From NCBI GenBank assembly GCA_020439945.1, contig JAGRPB010000051.1:1-33123 (forward strand): 33,123 bases of DNA, written 5' to 3'. A program made the position numbers and the translations under genes. Source of the DNA: Verrucomicrobiia bacterium. GTDB taxonomy: Bacteria; Verrucomicrobiota; Verrucomicrobiia; Verrucomicrobiales; DEV007. Positions within the stretch are counted from its first letter, which is position 1; the number at the start of each line of letters is the position of its first letter. The notes under the pieces were generated by a model. The model made no database searches. It was not told the DNA's origin and worked only from the letters and a program-made list of their open reading frames with translations. Below, one piece after another: positions 25,191 to 32,262 of the stretch.

Positions 25191-25434
25191 GGTGCCAGCA
25201 GTTGTGCCAGCAGTTCCGCCAGCAGTTGCGGCGCCAGCAGTTGTGCCAGCAGTGGCCGTGTCCGTGCGGGACGACGATGCTGTCGTCATCAGCCGGCGCG
25301 TTTTTCGCTTCCGCGCCAGCAGGCGTGGCGGCGTTCAGTTTCGCTTTCACTTCCTCTGCGGGAACGAGGCGGCTTTCGAGTTCAGAATCGGGAACGTTGT
25401 AGAATTTCCCGTCCATGCTTCTGAGGATGGCCAT
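25186..25434 (-). CDS. RiPP precursor peptide with Cys-Trp-x-Asn repeat core
   Basis: 82 residues. An acidic leader starts MAILRSMDGKFYNVPDSELE and continues VPAEEVKAKL; an Ala/Gly/Asp linker with DDDSIVVP follows. The core, residues 57-82, begins HGHGH and continues with the units CWHN, CWRRN, CWRN, CWHN and CWHH to the stop. Cys are at 62, 66, 71, 75 and 79, each followed by Trp; three units are exact CWxN. There are seven His in 26 residues. ATG 25434 has a good ribosome site. Flanking genes encode a GrrM-like radical SAM enzyme and an MNIO. Trp-x-Asn matches three-residue cyclophane motifs, and Cys is a common MNIO target. The His/Cys richness also suggests metal binding. An unmodified metal-binding peptide is the alternative, but the context argues for a RiPP. 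Confidence 0.9.
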   Translation of the reverse strand: MAILRSMDGKFYNVPDSELESRLVPAEEVKAKLNAATPAGAEAKNAPADDDSIVVPHGHGHCWHNCWRRNCWRNCWHNCWHH

Positions 25435-25442
25435 AGGTTTTA

Positions 25443-25449
25443 CCTTTCC
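25443..25449 (-). promoter_or_regulatory. Ribosome-binding site of the precursor gene
   Basis: On the minus strand GGAAAGG ends 8 bases before ATG 25434. This is one of the clearer Shine-Dalgarno sequences in a window where most genes have weak ones, consistent with high translation of the precursor. Confidence 0.6.
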
Positions 25450-25520
25450 GTGTTGATGTAGGTTTTGGTGTCAGGGTTAAGCGACGGATTGCGGGGAAAA
25501 GAGGTCGCTAAGGGATTTTT

Positions 25521-26723
25521 TCAGGCGGCATCGCGATCGCCGTAGGTCACGCCGAAGCGTTCCTCGAGATCGGACAGGACGATCTGCATCGGCATCTGGA
25601 CCATGCAGCGGCAGTGCCGGGTCTCGGCCGAGTCGAAGGTGCCGTTTTCGTAGTACTTGTTCGATGGCGAAGCGCCGCCGCAGTATTCCCAGTAGGGGCA
25701 GGACTCGGCGCACTTGCGATTACCGGATTCGATGTCGGCCAGCACTTTCTGAAATGCCTCGCTATCCGTGGCTTCGAAAGGTCCCTGCTTGGCCACGTTG
25801 CCAAAGGTGAAGGTCTCGTATTTGTCCGTGACCTGCCCGAGCAGTTCCGGGGAGAACGTGGAAAAGTTTCCGAAGCAATCGACATTGAGCATCGCGAGCG
25901 GATCGACTTCGAGATTGTAGTAGCGACCGTCCGGAGCCTGGTTGGCTTGGGGCGCGAGAATGTTCTCTCGTGCGTTTTCAAATTCGCGGATATGGAGGGG
26001 AAATCCGTCCGCCTTGTTGCGCTCAAAGACTCGCTGAAGAAACTGGAAGACGCGGTCTTCTTCGGCTTGGTCGAGGGAGGACTCGGCATTCACGCCTTCC
26101 ACTTCCTCGATGTTGAAACCGACACCGTCGATCTCCATGTCGCGGAAGAATTCATAGATCTCGTCGGGATAATTAAGCGAGTAATCGGAAATCACGGAAA
26201 CCACGCCGAAGTCGATGCCCGCTTTCTTCAGAGTCTCAGCGCCGCGCATCGCCTTGGCGTGAGTCCCCTCGCCCTTGCGGGTCTTGCGGTGAAAATCGTG
26301 AATGAACTCCGGTCCATCGATACTCAATCCGATCCCGACGTTGTGCTTCTTGATGAATTCGCACCACTGATCATTGAGTAGCGTTCCGTTGCTTTGGAAC
26401 GTGTGTAGCACCTTCTCCTTGGCCCCAGGAAATCGATTGATGATCTCGAAGGCTTCCTCGTACCAACTCACCGGCACCGCCAGTGGCTCGCCCGCATGCC
26501 AGAGAAGGACGAAGGGCGGTCCGACCAGGCCCGATTCAAACACCCGGCTCATTGTCTTCTCAAGCACCGGAAATTCCATTCGGCGCGTCGATGTGCGATG
26601 CGGCAGGTAGCAATAGTCGCAGTTGATGTTGCAGAAAGGGCTCGGCTGAATCACGAGCACGCCGAGGAAAAGTTGTTCCATGGTCGGCTGGGCGGGCGGT
26701 GCGGAGACGGGCGAGGAAGTCAT
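25521..26723 (-). CDS. Radical SAM/SPASM peptide maturase, GrrM/OscB-like (cyclophane-forming type)
   Basis: 400 residues. The SAM-binding iron-sulfur motif is C31-x3-C35-x2-C38 (CNINCDYCYLPHR). Family-like stretches follow: FVLLWHAGEPLAVPVSWYEE, HTFQSNGTLLNDQWCEFIKK, GIGLSIDGPEFIHDFHRKTR and DGVGFNIEEVEGVNAESSLD. The C-terminal SPASM region binds auxiliary clusters with Cys338, 342, 348, 371 and 373 (CAESCPYWEYCGG then HCRC). The pattern strongly resembles GrrM/OscB maturases, which form three-residue C-C crosslinks (triceptides) from an aromatic residue. Those act on Gly-rich GrrA/OscA peptides; the adjacent precursor here is Cys-Trp-rich instead. It sits directly upstream of the precursor gene (86-base gap). 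Confidence 0.93.
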   Translation of the reverse strand: MTSSPVSAPPAQPTMEQLFLGVLVIQPSPFCNINCDYCYLPHRTSTRRMEFPVLEKTMSRVFESGLVGPPFVLLWHAGEPLAVPVSWYEEAFEIINRFPGAKEKVLHTFQSNGTLLNDQWCEFIKKHNVGIGLSIDGPEFIHDFHRKTRKGEGTHAKAMRGAETLKKAGIDFGVVSVISDYSLNYPDEIYEFFRDMEIDGVGFNIEEVEGVNAESSLDQAEEDRVFQFLQRVFERNKADGFPLHIREFENARENILAPQANQAPDGRYYNLEVDPLAMLNVDCFGNFSTFSPELLGQVTDKYETFTFGNVAKQGPFEATDSEAFQKVLADIESGNRKCAESCPYWEYCGGASPSNKYYENGTFDSAETRHCRCMVQMPMQIVLSDLEERFGVTYGDRDAA

Positions 26724-26768
26724 AGGCGCTGGGGAATTGAGAGTGCGGATGAGGAGGGAGAGAGAAAA

Positions 26769-27017
26769 TCAGGCGACACGGCTTTCCGGCGTCTCCATGC
26801 GAACGAGACGGGCTGGTGGTCCGCCGATTGAAGAGGGTTGAGTCGTTGACCCAACAGGGTTGGATGCGGTGCCGTTGATCACCGGGACGGCCGAGTTGGT
26901 CCGGCTGACTGCCTCGCGAACGGCTTCAACCCGGACCCGCAGAGGAATCTGGCGGCGCCAGGCGGCGCGGACGGCGAAGACGCGTTCAGAGAGTTTGGGG
27001 AAAGTGGTCTTGGCCAT
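26769..27017 (-). CDS. Small unknown protein heading the RiPP operon
   Basis: About 82 residues from ATG 27017 (MAKTTFPKLSERVFAVRAAW); a longer frame from 27083 would overlap the divergent exporter gene. The N-terminal half is basic and probably helical (ERVFAVRAAWRRQIPLRVRV). The C-terminal half is Ser/Thr/Pro/Gly-rich (NPVGSTTQPSSIGGPPARL). It has no Cys and one Trp. The 15-mer 26848-26862 within it recurs in a repeat element elsewhere. It lies 45 bases before the rSAM gene. It may be a second, unrelated precursor, a recognition or accessory protein, or a non-functional frame. No clear ribosome site precedes it, so coding status is moderate. Confidence 0.5.
   Translation of the reverse strand: MAKTTFPKLSERVFAVRAAWRRQIPLRVRVEAVREAVSRTNSAVPVINGTASNPVGSTTQPSSIGGPPARLVRMETPESRVA
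26848..26862. repeat. 15-mer shared with the interspersed repeat at 21685-21699
   Basis: GACCCAACAGGGTTG is the exact reverse complement of 21685-21699. A further CCCT/AGGG element follows at a spacing similar to that in the fuller copies. A single 15-mer match could occur by chance in a window of this size, so membership of the family is tentative. Confidence 0.3.
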
Positions 27018-27081
27018 GGGAAAATGAGGTGAGGGATTTTTTCCAAGTGCATGAGAACGGGAAGTCGTGCGTCCTTCTCTC

Positions 27082-28836
27082 ATGACCGACAGACGCGCAC
27101 CGGATCCGGATTATGCGGAAGAGAACGAAAAAAAGTTCTCCCGATCACAACGGGCCATCCAACTCCTGAAACTTTTAACGCGTGACTTGGGATGGCCCTA
27201 TCGGCTCTACATTCCCGCCGTCATCGCGCTCTCAGCGGCTTTCCTGCTACCGCCGCGCTTTCTCCAGTATTTCACGGAGAGCGCCGACGGCCTGAATGAG
27301 ATGTCTGCTTCGCAGTTCCTGACGACGCTCTCGGTATTTGGAGTTCTCGTTGCTGCGGCACTCTGGCTTTCGACTTTTCTCGGCGGTCTGTTGCGCGAGT
27401 GGTTGCGACTGCGGGTCAGCGTGGATCTGCGCCGGCGCTCGCTGGCAGCGATGCACGGGACTCCATTAACCGTCTTCGATCACGCCCATCGCGGCGACTG
27501 GATGACTCGGGTGACCAGTGATCTTCACAACGTGGAGGAGTTCCTCTCCGACTCGCTCCCCTTCCAGATCCAAAGCCTGACGCTCGTATTGGGATCGGCT
27601 GTGCTCTTCCTCGCTCACAGCGGCCCACTGGCGCTGATTCCCTGCGGCGCTGCCATCGTGCTCGCCTTTCTCAATCTGCGGGTCCAACGCACCATGGCCC
27701 CGGTTTTGACCGAAGCTCGCGAGCTGGAGGGCGAAGTCTTTCAGGATCTGATCGAAAACTATGAAGGACTTCGCACCATTCGCAGTGCCGGAGCTGAGTC
27801 CACCGTGATGACCCGATTCACCAACCGGCTGGAATCGGTTCGTCGCGCTGGAATGCGGGTAATCCGCTCGATGGCGGGGCTGATGGGAATCAACGAACTC
27901 GCCAGCCAACTTGTGGTCACCGCCATCCTGACGATTCTCGCCTACTCACTGAAACAAGGTTCGCTCACGGTTACCGACGTGTTGGTCTATCCCTTCTTCA
28001 TCAATGTTTTTCTCGGCAACGCCCGATCGCTGGCGGCATCCGCCTACGAATGGAATCGCTTTTTCGTGGAAGGAGGACGCCTGGCCGAGTTACTCGAACA
28101 TGCCCAACCGAAGTCGGATCACCACGAAACCGCGTTCAAGCCGGAATCGGTCAAAACCATCACCGCCGAAGAAATCGCGATCGGTTTTCGCGGTGCGCCT
28201 TTGCTGGTGGAGAACCTTGATCTGACGCTTCAGCGTGGACAGATCGTGGCGCTTACCGGTCCATCGGGTTGCGGTAAATCGACCTTGCTGGAATCTCTCG
28301 CCGGACTGAGACCACCTCAGTGGGGCCGTTTCCGAATCGATCGAGGCGAACCGCTTGACGAGCTGCCGACTGAAATCGCCGCTTACGTGGAACAACGTCC
28401 CTATCTTTTCGTCGGCTCGATCCGGGAAAACCTCTGTCTCGGTTTACAGGCCACAGAACGCCCGGATGACGAAATCCTCTACCTGGCTCTGGAAGAGCTT
28501 GGCTTGGCTGACCTGGTCATGAAACGCGGAGGTCTCGACGCGGTCCTCACAGATCGCGGGCTAAACTTCAGTGAAGGTCAGCGTTACCGATTTGCCCTCA
28601 GTCGCGCCGTGCTCAGCAAACGTCCTTTCCTGTTGTTGGATGAGCCGTTTGCCGCGCTCGACGAGGCGTCCTTGGAACTGGTCGCGTCTTCGCTGTCACG
28701 GATCGCCGCTGATGGTCGCGGAATCGTGATGGCGACTCACCAATTGCCGGGAGCGCTGGAATTCGATGCGGTGATTTCGCTCGATCAAATGAATGAGGAG
28801 CAGGTGGAAGACTTTCCACAAATGGCTCTTGGATAG
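27082..28836 (+). CDS. ABC transporter, fused membrane and ATPase domains; probable peptide exporter
   Basis: 584 residues from ATG 27082 (GTG 27067 is an alternative start). The N-terminal half has about six membrane helices of the exporter type (IPAVIALSAAFLLPPRFLQY, SALWLSTFLGG-like region, QLVVTAILTILAYSLKQ). The ATPase has Walker A GPSGCGKSTLLESL around residue 393, signature FSEGQRYRFALSRAVLSKRP (a variant of LSGGQ), Walker B FLLLDEPFAALDE and H-loop MATHQL. There is no C39 peptidase domain, so leader cleavage must be done by another protein, consistent with the S8 protease nearby. It diverges from the modification operon across about 65 bases that should hold both promoters. The likely job is export of, or immunity to, the modified peptide. 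Confidence 0.88.
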   Translation: MTDRRAPDPDYAEENEKKFSRSQRAIQLLKLLTRDLGWPYRLYIPAVIALSAAFLLPPRFLQYFTESADGLNEMSASQFLTTLSVFGVLVAAALWLSTFLGGLLREWLRLRVSVDLRRRSLAAMHGTPLTVFDHAHRGDWMTRVTSDLHNVEEFLSDSLPFQIQSLTLVLGSAVLFLAHSGPLALIPCGAAIVLAFLNLRVQRTMAPVLTEARELEGEVFQDLIENYEGLRTIRSAGAESTVMTRFTNRLESVRRAGMRVIRSMAGLMGINELASQLVVTAILTILAYSLKQGSLTVTDVLVYPFFINVFLGNARSLAASAYEWNRFFVEGGRLAELLEHAQPKSDHHETAFKPESVKTITAEEIAIGFRGAPLLVENLDLTLQRGQIVALTGPSGCGKSTLLESLAGLRPPQWGRFRIDRGEPLDELPTEIAAYVEQRPYLFVGSIRENLCLGLQATERPDDEILYLALEELGLADLVMKRGGLDAVLTDRGLNFSEGQRYRFALSRAVLSKRPFLLLDEPFAALDEASLELVASSLSRIAADGRGIVMATHQLPGALEFDAVISLDQMNEEQVEDFPQMALG

Positions 28837-28838
28837 AT

Positions 28839-28857
28839 GGCAGATTGAAAATCTGCC
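28839..28857. repeat. Intergenic hairpin between convergent genes
   Basis: GGCAGATT (28839-28846) pairs with AATCTGCC (28850-28857) around GAA. It fills the 27-base gap between the exporter stop and the cyclase stop. It may terminate both transcripts, though no U-tract follows on either strand. Confidence 0.5.
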
Positions 28858-28863
28858 CCACAT

Positions 28864-30627
28864 TTACTTGCCGGGGAGTTCCCAGACCGGGTCGAATGCA
28901 CCACCGCTTCCGTTGCCGCTCGCACTTTTGCCCAGCATCGCGTCGACGACCCGGCTCATCAGCACCAACGATGGACCGTCGCCGGGGAAGCGGACCAGCA
29001 GTTCGCCGAGAATCGCCGAGGCACGGTGAAACTCCTCGGATTCGAAATGCGTCAGCGCGGCTTCATATTGCTCACACAGTTCGTTCCAACCGTCACCGCT
29101 TGGCGGCACGATTTCCCAGACTTCGACCGGTTCGCGAATGTTACGAACCCGCACCCTGCAGAGTCGACGACGCGGAAACTGATCGGCGCTCGAATCGTCC
29201 AGCCTGGCCAGCGTGTCGCCGGAAACGAGCACCGTGGTTCCTAGAAACTTCGTGGCGCCCTGGATTCGGCTGCCAAGATTGACCGTGGTACCGAGCGGAC
29301 CGTATTTGAATTTCCGGTGCGTCCCGATGTTACCGACCAGAGCCGGTCCGGTGCTGATTCCAATGCCGATTGCAGTCTCGGCGCCGATGGTTTGATCCCA
29401 ACGCGCGTTGAGTTCCGGCAGCGCCGCGAGCATTTCCAAGGCCGTGCGGCAGGCTCGCTCGGCATGGTCCGGTTGTTCGCCGGGCGCGCCCCACATCGCG
29501 AGTAGTTCGTCACCAGTGTAATCAACCAATACGCCACCGTGATCGATGACACGGCCGGAGAATTCCCCCATCACATCACCGAGCCAGTCGATGGTCTGCT
29601 CCGGGCCGATGCGCTCACTGACGGCGCTGAAGCCGCGGATATCGCAAAACAGCACGCTGACCTCTGCCACTCGCCCTTTCATTTGAGTGAGATCCGGATT
29701 GCGGGCGAATTCCCGGGCCAGTTCCGGGGTAAAGTGTTGTTCGAACACTTTTTCCCGAAGCCGCTTTTTCTCAAGCGTGGCGTTGAGCCGCGCGGTCAAC
29801 AACGCCGGTCTGATCGGACGAGAAAGAAAATCCTCCGCACCGATCTCGATACAGCGAACCGCATCCCTTTCCTCCTGCAGGCCGGTCACAACGATCACCG
29901 GTGTATGTCGGAGGTGGCCACTTTCCCGAAGTCGTTCGAGCACCTCGAAACCATCCATCTCCGGCATCCGGATATCGAGCAACACGGCGTCGAATCCCGC
30001 GGCGTCGGAACGAATGCGGTCGAGAGCTTCCCGCCCGTTGACGGCAAAAACAATTTCGTGCCCCATGGCTTCGAGCAGTCTTGCGAGCAATTCGCGGTTT
30101 TCGCGATCGTCGTCGGCCACGAGGATTCGGCCGGGAAATTCCGCGGTTTTCAGCGGCTCGGAAAATTCCGCGCCGGGATCGGACGAAGAGCGGATCTCGT
30201 GACTCCCGTTGATCGCCGAGAGACACTGGTGACACAGGCTCAATACCGATTCGAGCGACTTCGGAAACGAAACGCCGCCAAATTCCATGGCGATGAACTG
30301 GGCGGGTCCGACGATGTGATTGAGGTGGTTTTTCCACTCGTGTCGTGCGGAACGGAGTCCCTCTTCCGACTCGTTGCCGCCCTGGGAATTTGCGATGGTC
30401 TTCAGCGATTCACGAAAACCGCCGACCGCCTCGCAGAGTCGCGAGGAATCGTCGCCCAACTTTGCCCCTTCGCCGTTCAACGCTGAGCGCACTTCGTCGC
30501 TGCCGAGGACTTCACGCAGCTCCGCCGCCGCTGCGGCCAATTCGATGGCGAGCGGCTCCAGCGAAGCTTCGAGTCGGGCGAGGGCGCTCATGGGAGGGTA
30601 GTCTACGGCACCAGGGGGGACCGACAT
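28864..30627 (-). CDS. Response regulator fused to class III nucleotide cyclase domain
   Basis: 587 residues from ATG 30627, which has GGGGGAGG 12 bases upstream; ATG 30591 is an alternative. Domains in order: a helical N-terminus with the kinase-like stretch SARHEWKNHLNHIVGPAQFI; a receiver domain with ILVADDDRENRELL and phospho-acceptor Asp218 in LLDIRMPEMDGF, but Arg replacing the usual Lys (FLSRPIRP). The cyclase domain has metal Asp in VSVLFCDIRGFSAVSER and YTGDELLAMWGAP, and transition-state Asn/Arg in GTTVNLGSRIQ. The C-terminal ~60 residues are helical, TPR-like. Purine-specificity positions are not the classic Lys and Asp/Thr, so cAMP, cGMP or another product cannot be assigned. It is soluble and lies 49 bases downstream of the symporter gene. 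Confidence 0.88.
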   Translation of the reverse strand: MSVPPGAVDYPPMSALARLEASLEPLAIELAAAAAELREVLGSDEVRSALNGEGAKLGDDSSRLCEAVGGFRESLKTIANSQGGNESEEGLRSARHEWKNHLNHIVGPAQFIAMEFGGVSFPKSLESVLSLCHQCLSAINGSHEIRSSSDPGAEFSEPLKTAEFPGRILVADDDRENRELLARLLEAMGHEIVFAVNGREALDRIRSDAAGFDAVLLDIRMPEMDGFEVLERLRESGHLRHTPVIVVTGLQEERDAVRCIEIGAEDFLSRPIRPALLTARLNATLEKKRLREKVFEQHFTPELAREFARNPDLTQMKGRVAEVSVLFCDIRGFSAVSERIGPEQTIDWLGDVMGEFSGRVIDHGGVLVDYTGDELLAMWGAPGEQPDHAERACRTALEMLAALPELNARWDQTIGAETAIGIGISTGPALVGNIGTHRKFKYGPLGTTVNLGSRIQGATKFLGTTVLVSGDTLARLDDSSADQFPRRRLCRVRVRNIREPVEVWEIVPPSGDGWNELCEQYEAALTHFESEEFHRASAILGELLVRFPGDGPSLVLMSRVVDAMLGKSASGNGSGGAFDPVWELPGK

Positions 30628-30676
30628 TGTGCCTGAAAACCTCCCCCGTGAAAACCGAGAAACGCCGCCCGCCGGT

Positions 30677-32134
30677 TCAGGGCTTTTGCTTCGCCCAATA
30701 CTTCCGCGTTTCCGCCGCGACCACACCCGAGAGCGCGATCAGCGCGATGAGATTCGGCAGGGCCATCATGGCATTGAGCACGTCGGCAATGCTCCAGACG
30801 AGTCGCAAACCGCCGACCGATCCGATCACCACCGCGATCACCCAGATGATGCGGTAGAAAACGATCGCCTTGAGACCGATGAGATATTCGACACAACGCT
30901 CGCCGTAGTAGGACCATCCGAGGAGTGTCGAGTAGGCAAAAGTGATCACGCCGATCCCGACGATGATACCGCCGGCCGTTCCCGGGAGCCCCTTGCTGAA
31001 GGCGGCCTGGGTCATGCTGCCCGCCGTGTCGGGTCCCCCGGTCCAGACGCCCGTCACGATGAGAGCGAGTCCGGTCAGGCTGCAAACGAGAATGCTGTCG
31101 ATAAAGGTGCCCATCATCGAGATGGTGGCCTGTTCCGCCGGTTCGTCCGTCTGGGCCGCCGCCGCCGCGATGGGAGCGCTACCGAGTCCGGATTCGTTGG
31201 AGAAAACACCGCGAGCCACTCCCATCCGCATGGCCAGCATGATGGTGGAACCCACGAACCCGCCCGTCGCGGCCGTTCCCGAGAACGCATCGGAAAACAC
31301 CAGGCCGAAGGCCGCCGGGATCTCCCCCGCAAAACGCAGGATGATGTAGAGACACCCCAGCATGTAGAAGCTGGCCATGATGGGGACGAGAAATGCCGCG
31401 ACCCGACCAATCGACTTGATGCCGCCAAGGATGACGAGGCCGGTGAGAAACGCGAGCACCAGTCCCGTGATCAGTTCCAGCTTCGCAATTTCGAAATCGC
31501 CCAGCTGCCAGCTTCCCGCCAGCACGTCCGCCGACACGAGCTCGCGAATGTTGTGGGCCACCGCGTTCGCCTGGACCATATTTCCGATGCCGAAGGCGGC
31601 CACGGAACCGAAGATGGCAAACGTCACCGCCAGCCATTTCCAGTTCGTTCCCATGCCCCGCTCGATGTAGTACATGGGACCGCCGTTCATCTTTCCCTCG
31701 GCATCCTTGATCCGGAATTTCACCGCCAGCAACGCCTCGGAATACTTGGTCGCCATTCCGATGAAGGCGATCACCCACATCCAGAAAAGCGCGCCCGGTC
31801 CGCCGACGGCGATCGCGGTTGCCACCCCGACGATGTTCCCGGTGCCGATGGTCGCCGCGAGCGCGGTCATGAGCGCCTGAAAGGGCGAGACGTCCCCCTC
31901 CTTCGCGCTGGCTCTCCCTTTGGCGCCAAAAGCAAATTTCAATCCGGTGCCAAGTCTCCGGATCTGGATGACTCCGAGGCGGGCCGTCAGCAGGATACCG
32001 GTGCCTCCCAGCAGGATCAGCAGCACGGGGATGGTCCATTCCTTGCCGGCCACCTCGAGGGGGATGCCTCCCCACAACCAACCGCTCAATTTGCCGATGA
32101 AGTCTGCGAACTTGCTGGGATCTGATGCTTCCAT
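30677..32134 (-). CDS. AGCS-family amino acid:cation symporter (alanine/glycine:Na+ type)
   Basis: 485 residues with ten or more membrane helices. Family markers are FQALMTALAATIGTGNIVGV, ATAIAVGGPGALFWMWVIAF, GMATKYSEALLAVKFRI, GGPMYYIERGMG and NESGLGSAPIAAAAAQTDEP. The length is typical of AgcS/DagA proteins, which couple alanine or glycine uptake to sodium. The exact substrate is inferred from the family. The gene precedes the cyclase gene on the same strand and diverges from the pectate-lyase-like gene. Confidence 0.93.
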   Translation of the reverse strand: MEASDPSKFADFIGKLSGWLWGGIPLEVAGKEWTIPVLLILLGGTGILLTARLGVIQIRRLGTGLKFAFGAKGRASAKEGDVSPFQALMTALAATIGTGNIVGVATAIAVGGPGALFWMWVIAFIGMATKYSEALLAVKFRIKDAEGKMNGGPMYYIERGMGTNWKWLAVTFAIFGSVAAFGIGNMVQANAVAHNIRELVSADVLAGSWQLGDFEIAKLELITGLVLAFLTGLVILGGIKSIGRVAAFLVPIMASFYMLGCLYIILRFAGEIPAAFGLVFSDAFSGTAATGGFVGSTIMLAMRMGVARGVFSNESGLGSAPIAAAAAQTDEPAEQATISMMGTFIDSILVCSLTGLALIVTGVWTGGPDTAGSMTQAAFSKGLPGTAGGIIVGIGVITFAYSTLLGWSYYGERCVEYLIGLKAIVFYRIIWVIAVVIGSVGGLRLVWSIADVLNAMMALPNLIALIALSGVVAAETRKYWAKQKP

Positions 32135-32173
32135 GGCCGGGACGCTAGCAAACGCCGGGCCAGCCGCAAAGCG

Positions 32174-32196
32174 GGAAACGTAGCCGACGCGTTTCC
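32174..32196. repeat. Short intergenic hairpin in a divergent region
   Basis: GGAAACG (32174-32180) pairs with CGTTTCC (32190-32196) around a 9-base loop. It lies in the 128-base divergent region between the symporter and the pectate-lyase-like gene. It could be an operator dyad, a relic palindromic repeat, or chance. Confidence 0.35.
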
Positions 32197-32262
32197 GTTG
32201 CTTTACCAGAAAGCGCGCCGGCGATAGCGTTTGAGTTCGAAAGCTCCACCCATCGTCTCCCC

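Noticed and set aside
25186..25250. Short regular repeats considered as a CRISPR array
   Set aside because: Units are 12-15 bases without spacers and fall in codon register of a peptide gene; there are no cas genes.
25189..25461. Plus-strand frame with Val/Pro/Ala repeats opposite the RiPP precursor
   Set aside because: The repetition is simply the complement of the Cys-Trp codons. The minus frame has a ribosome site, leader-like start and RiPP context.
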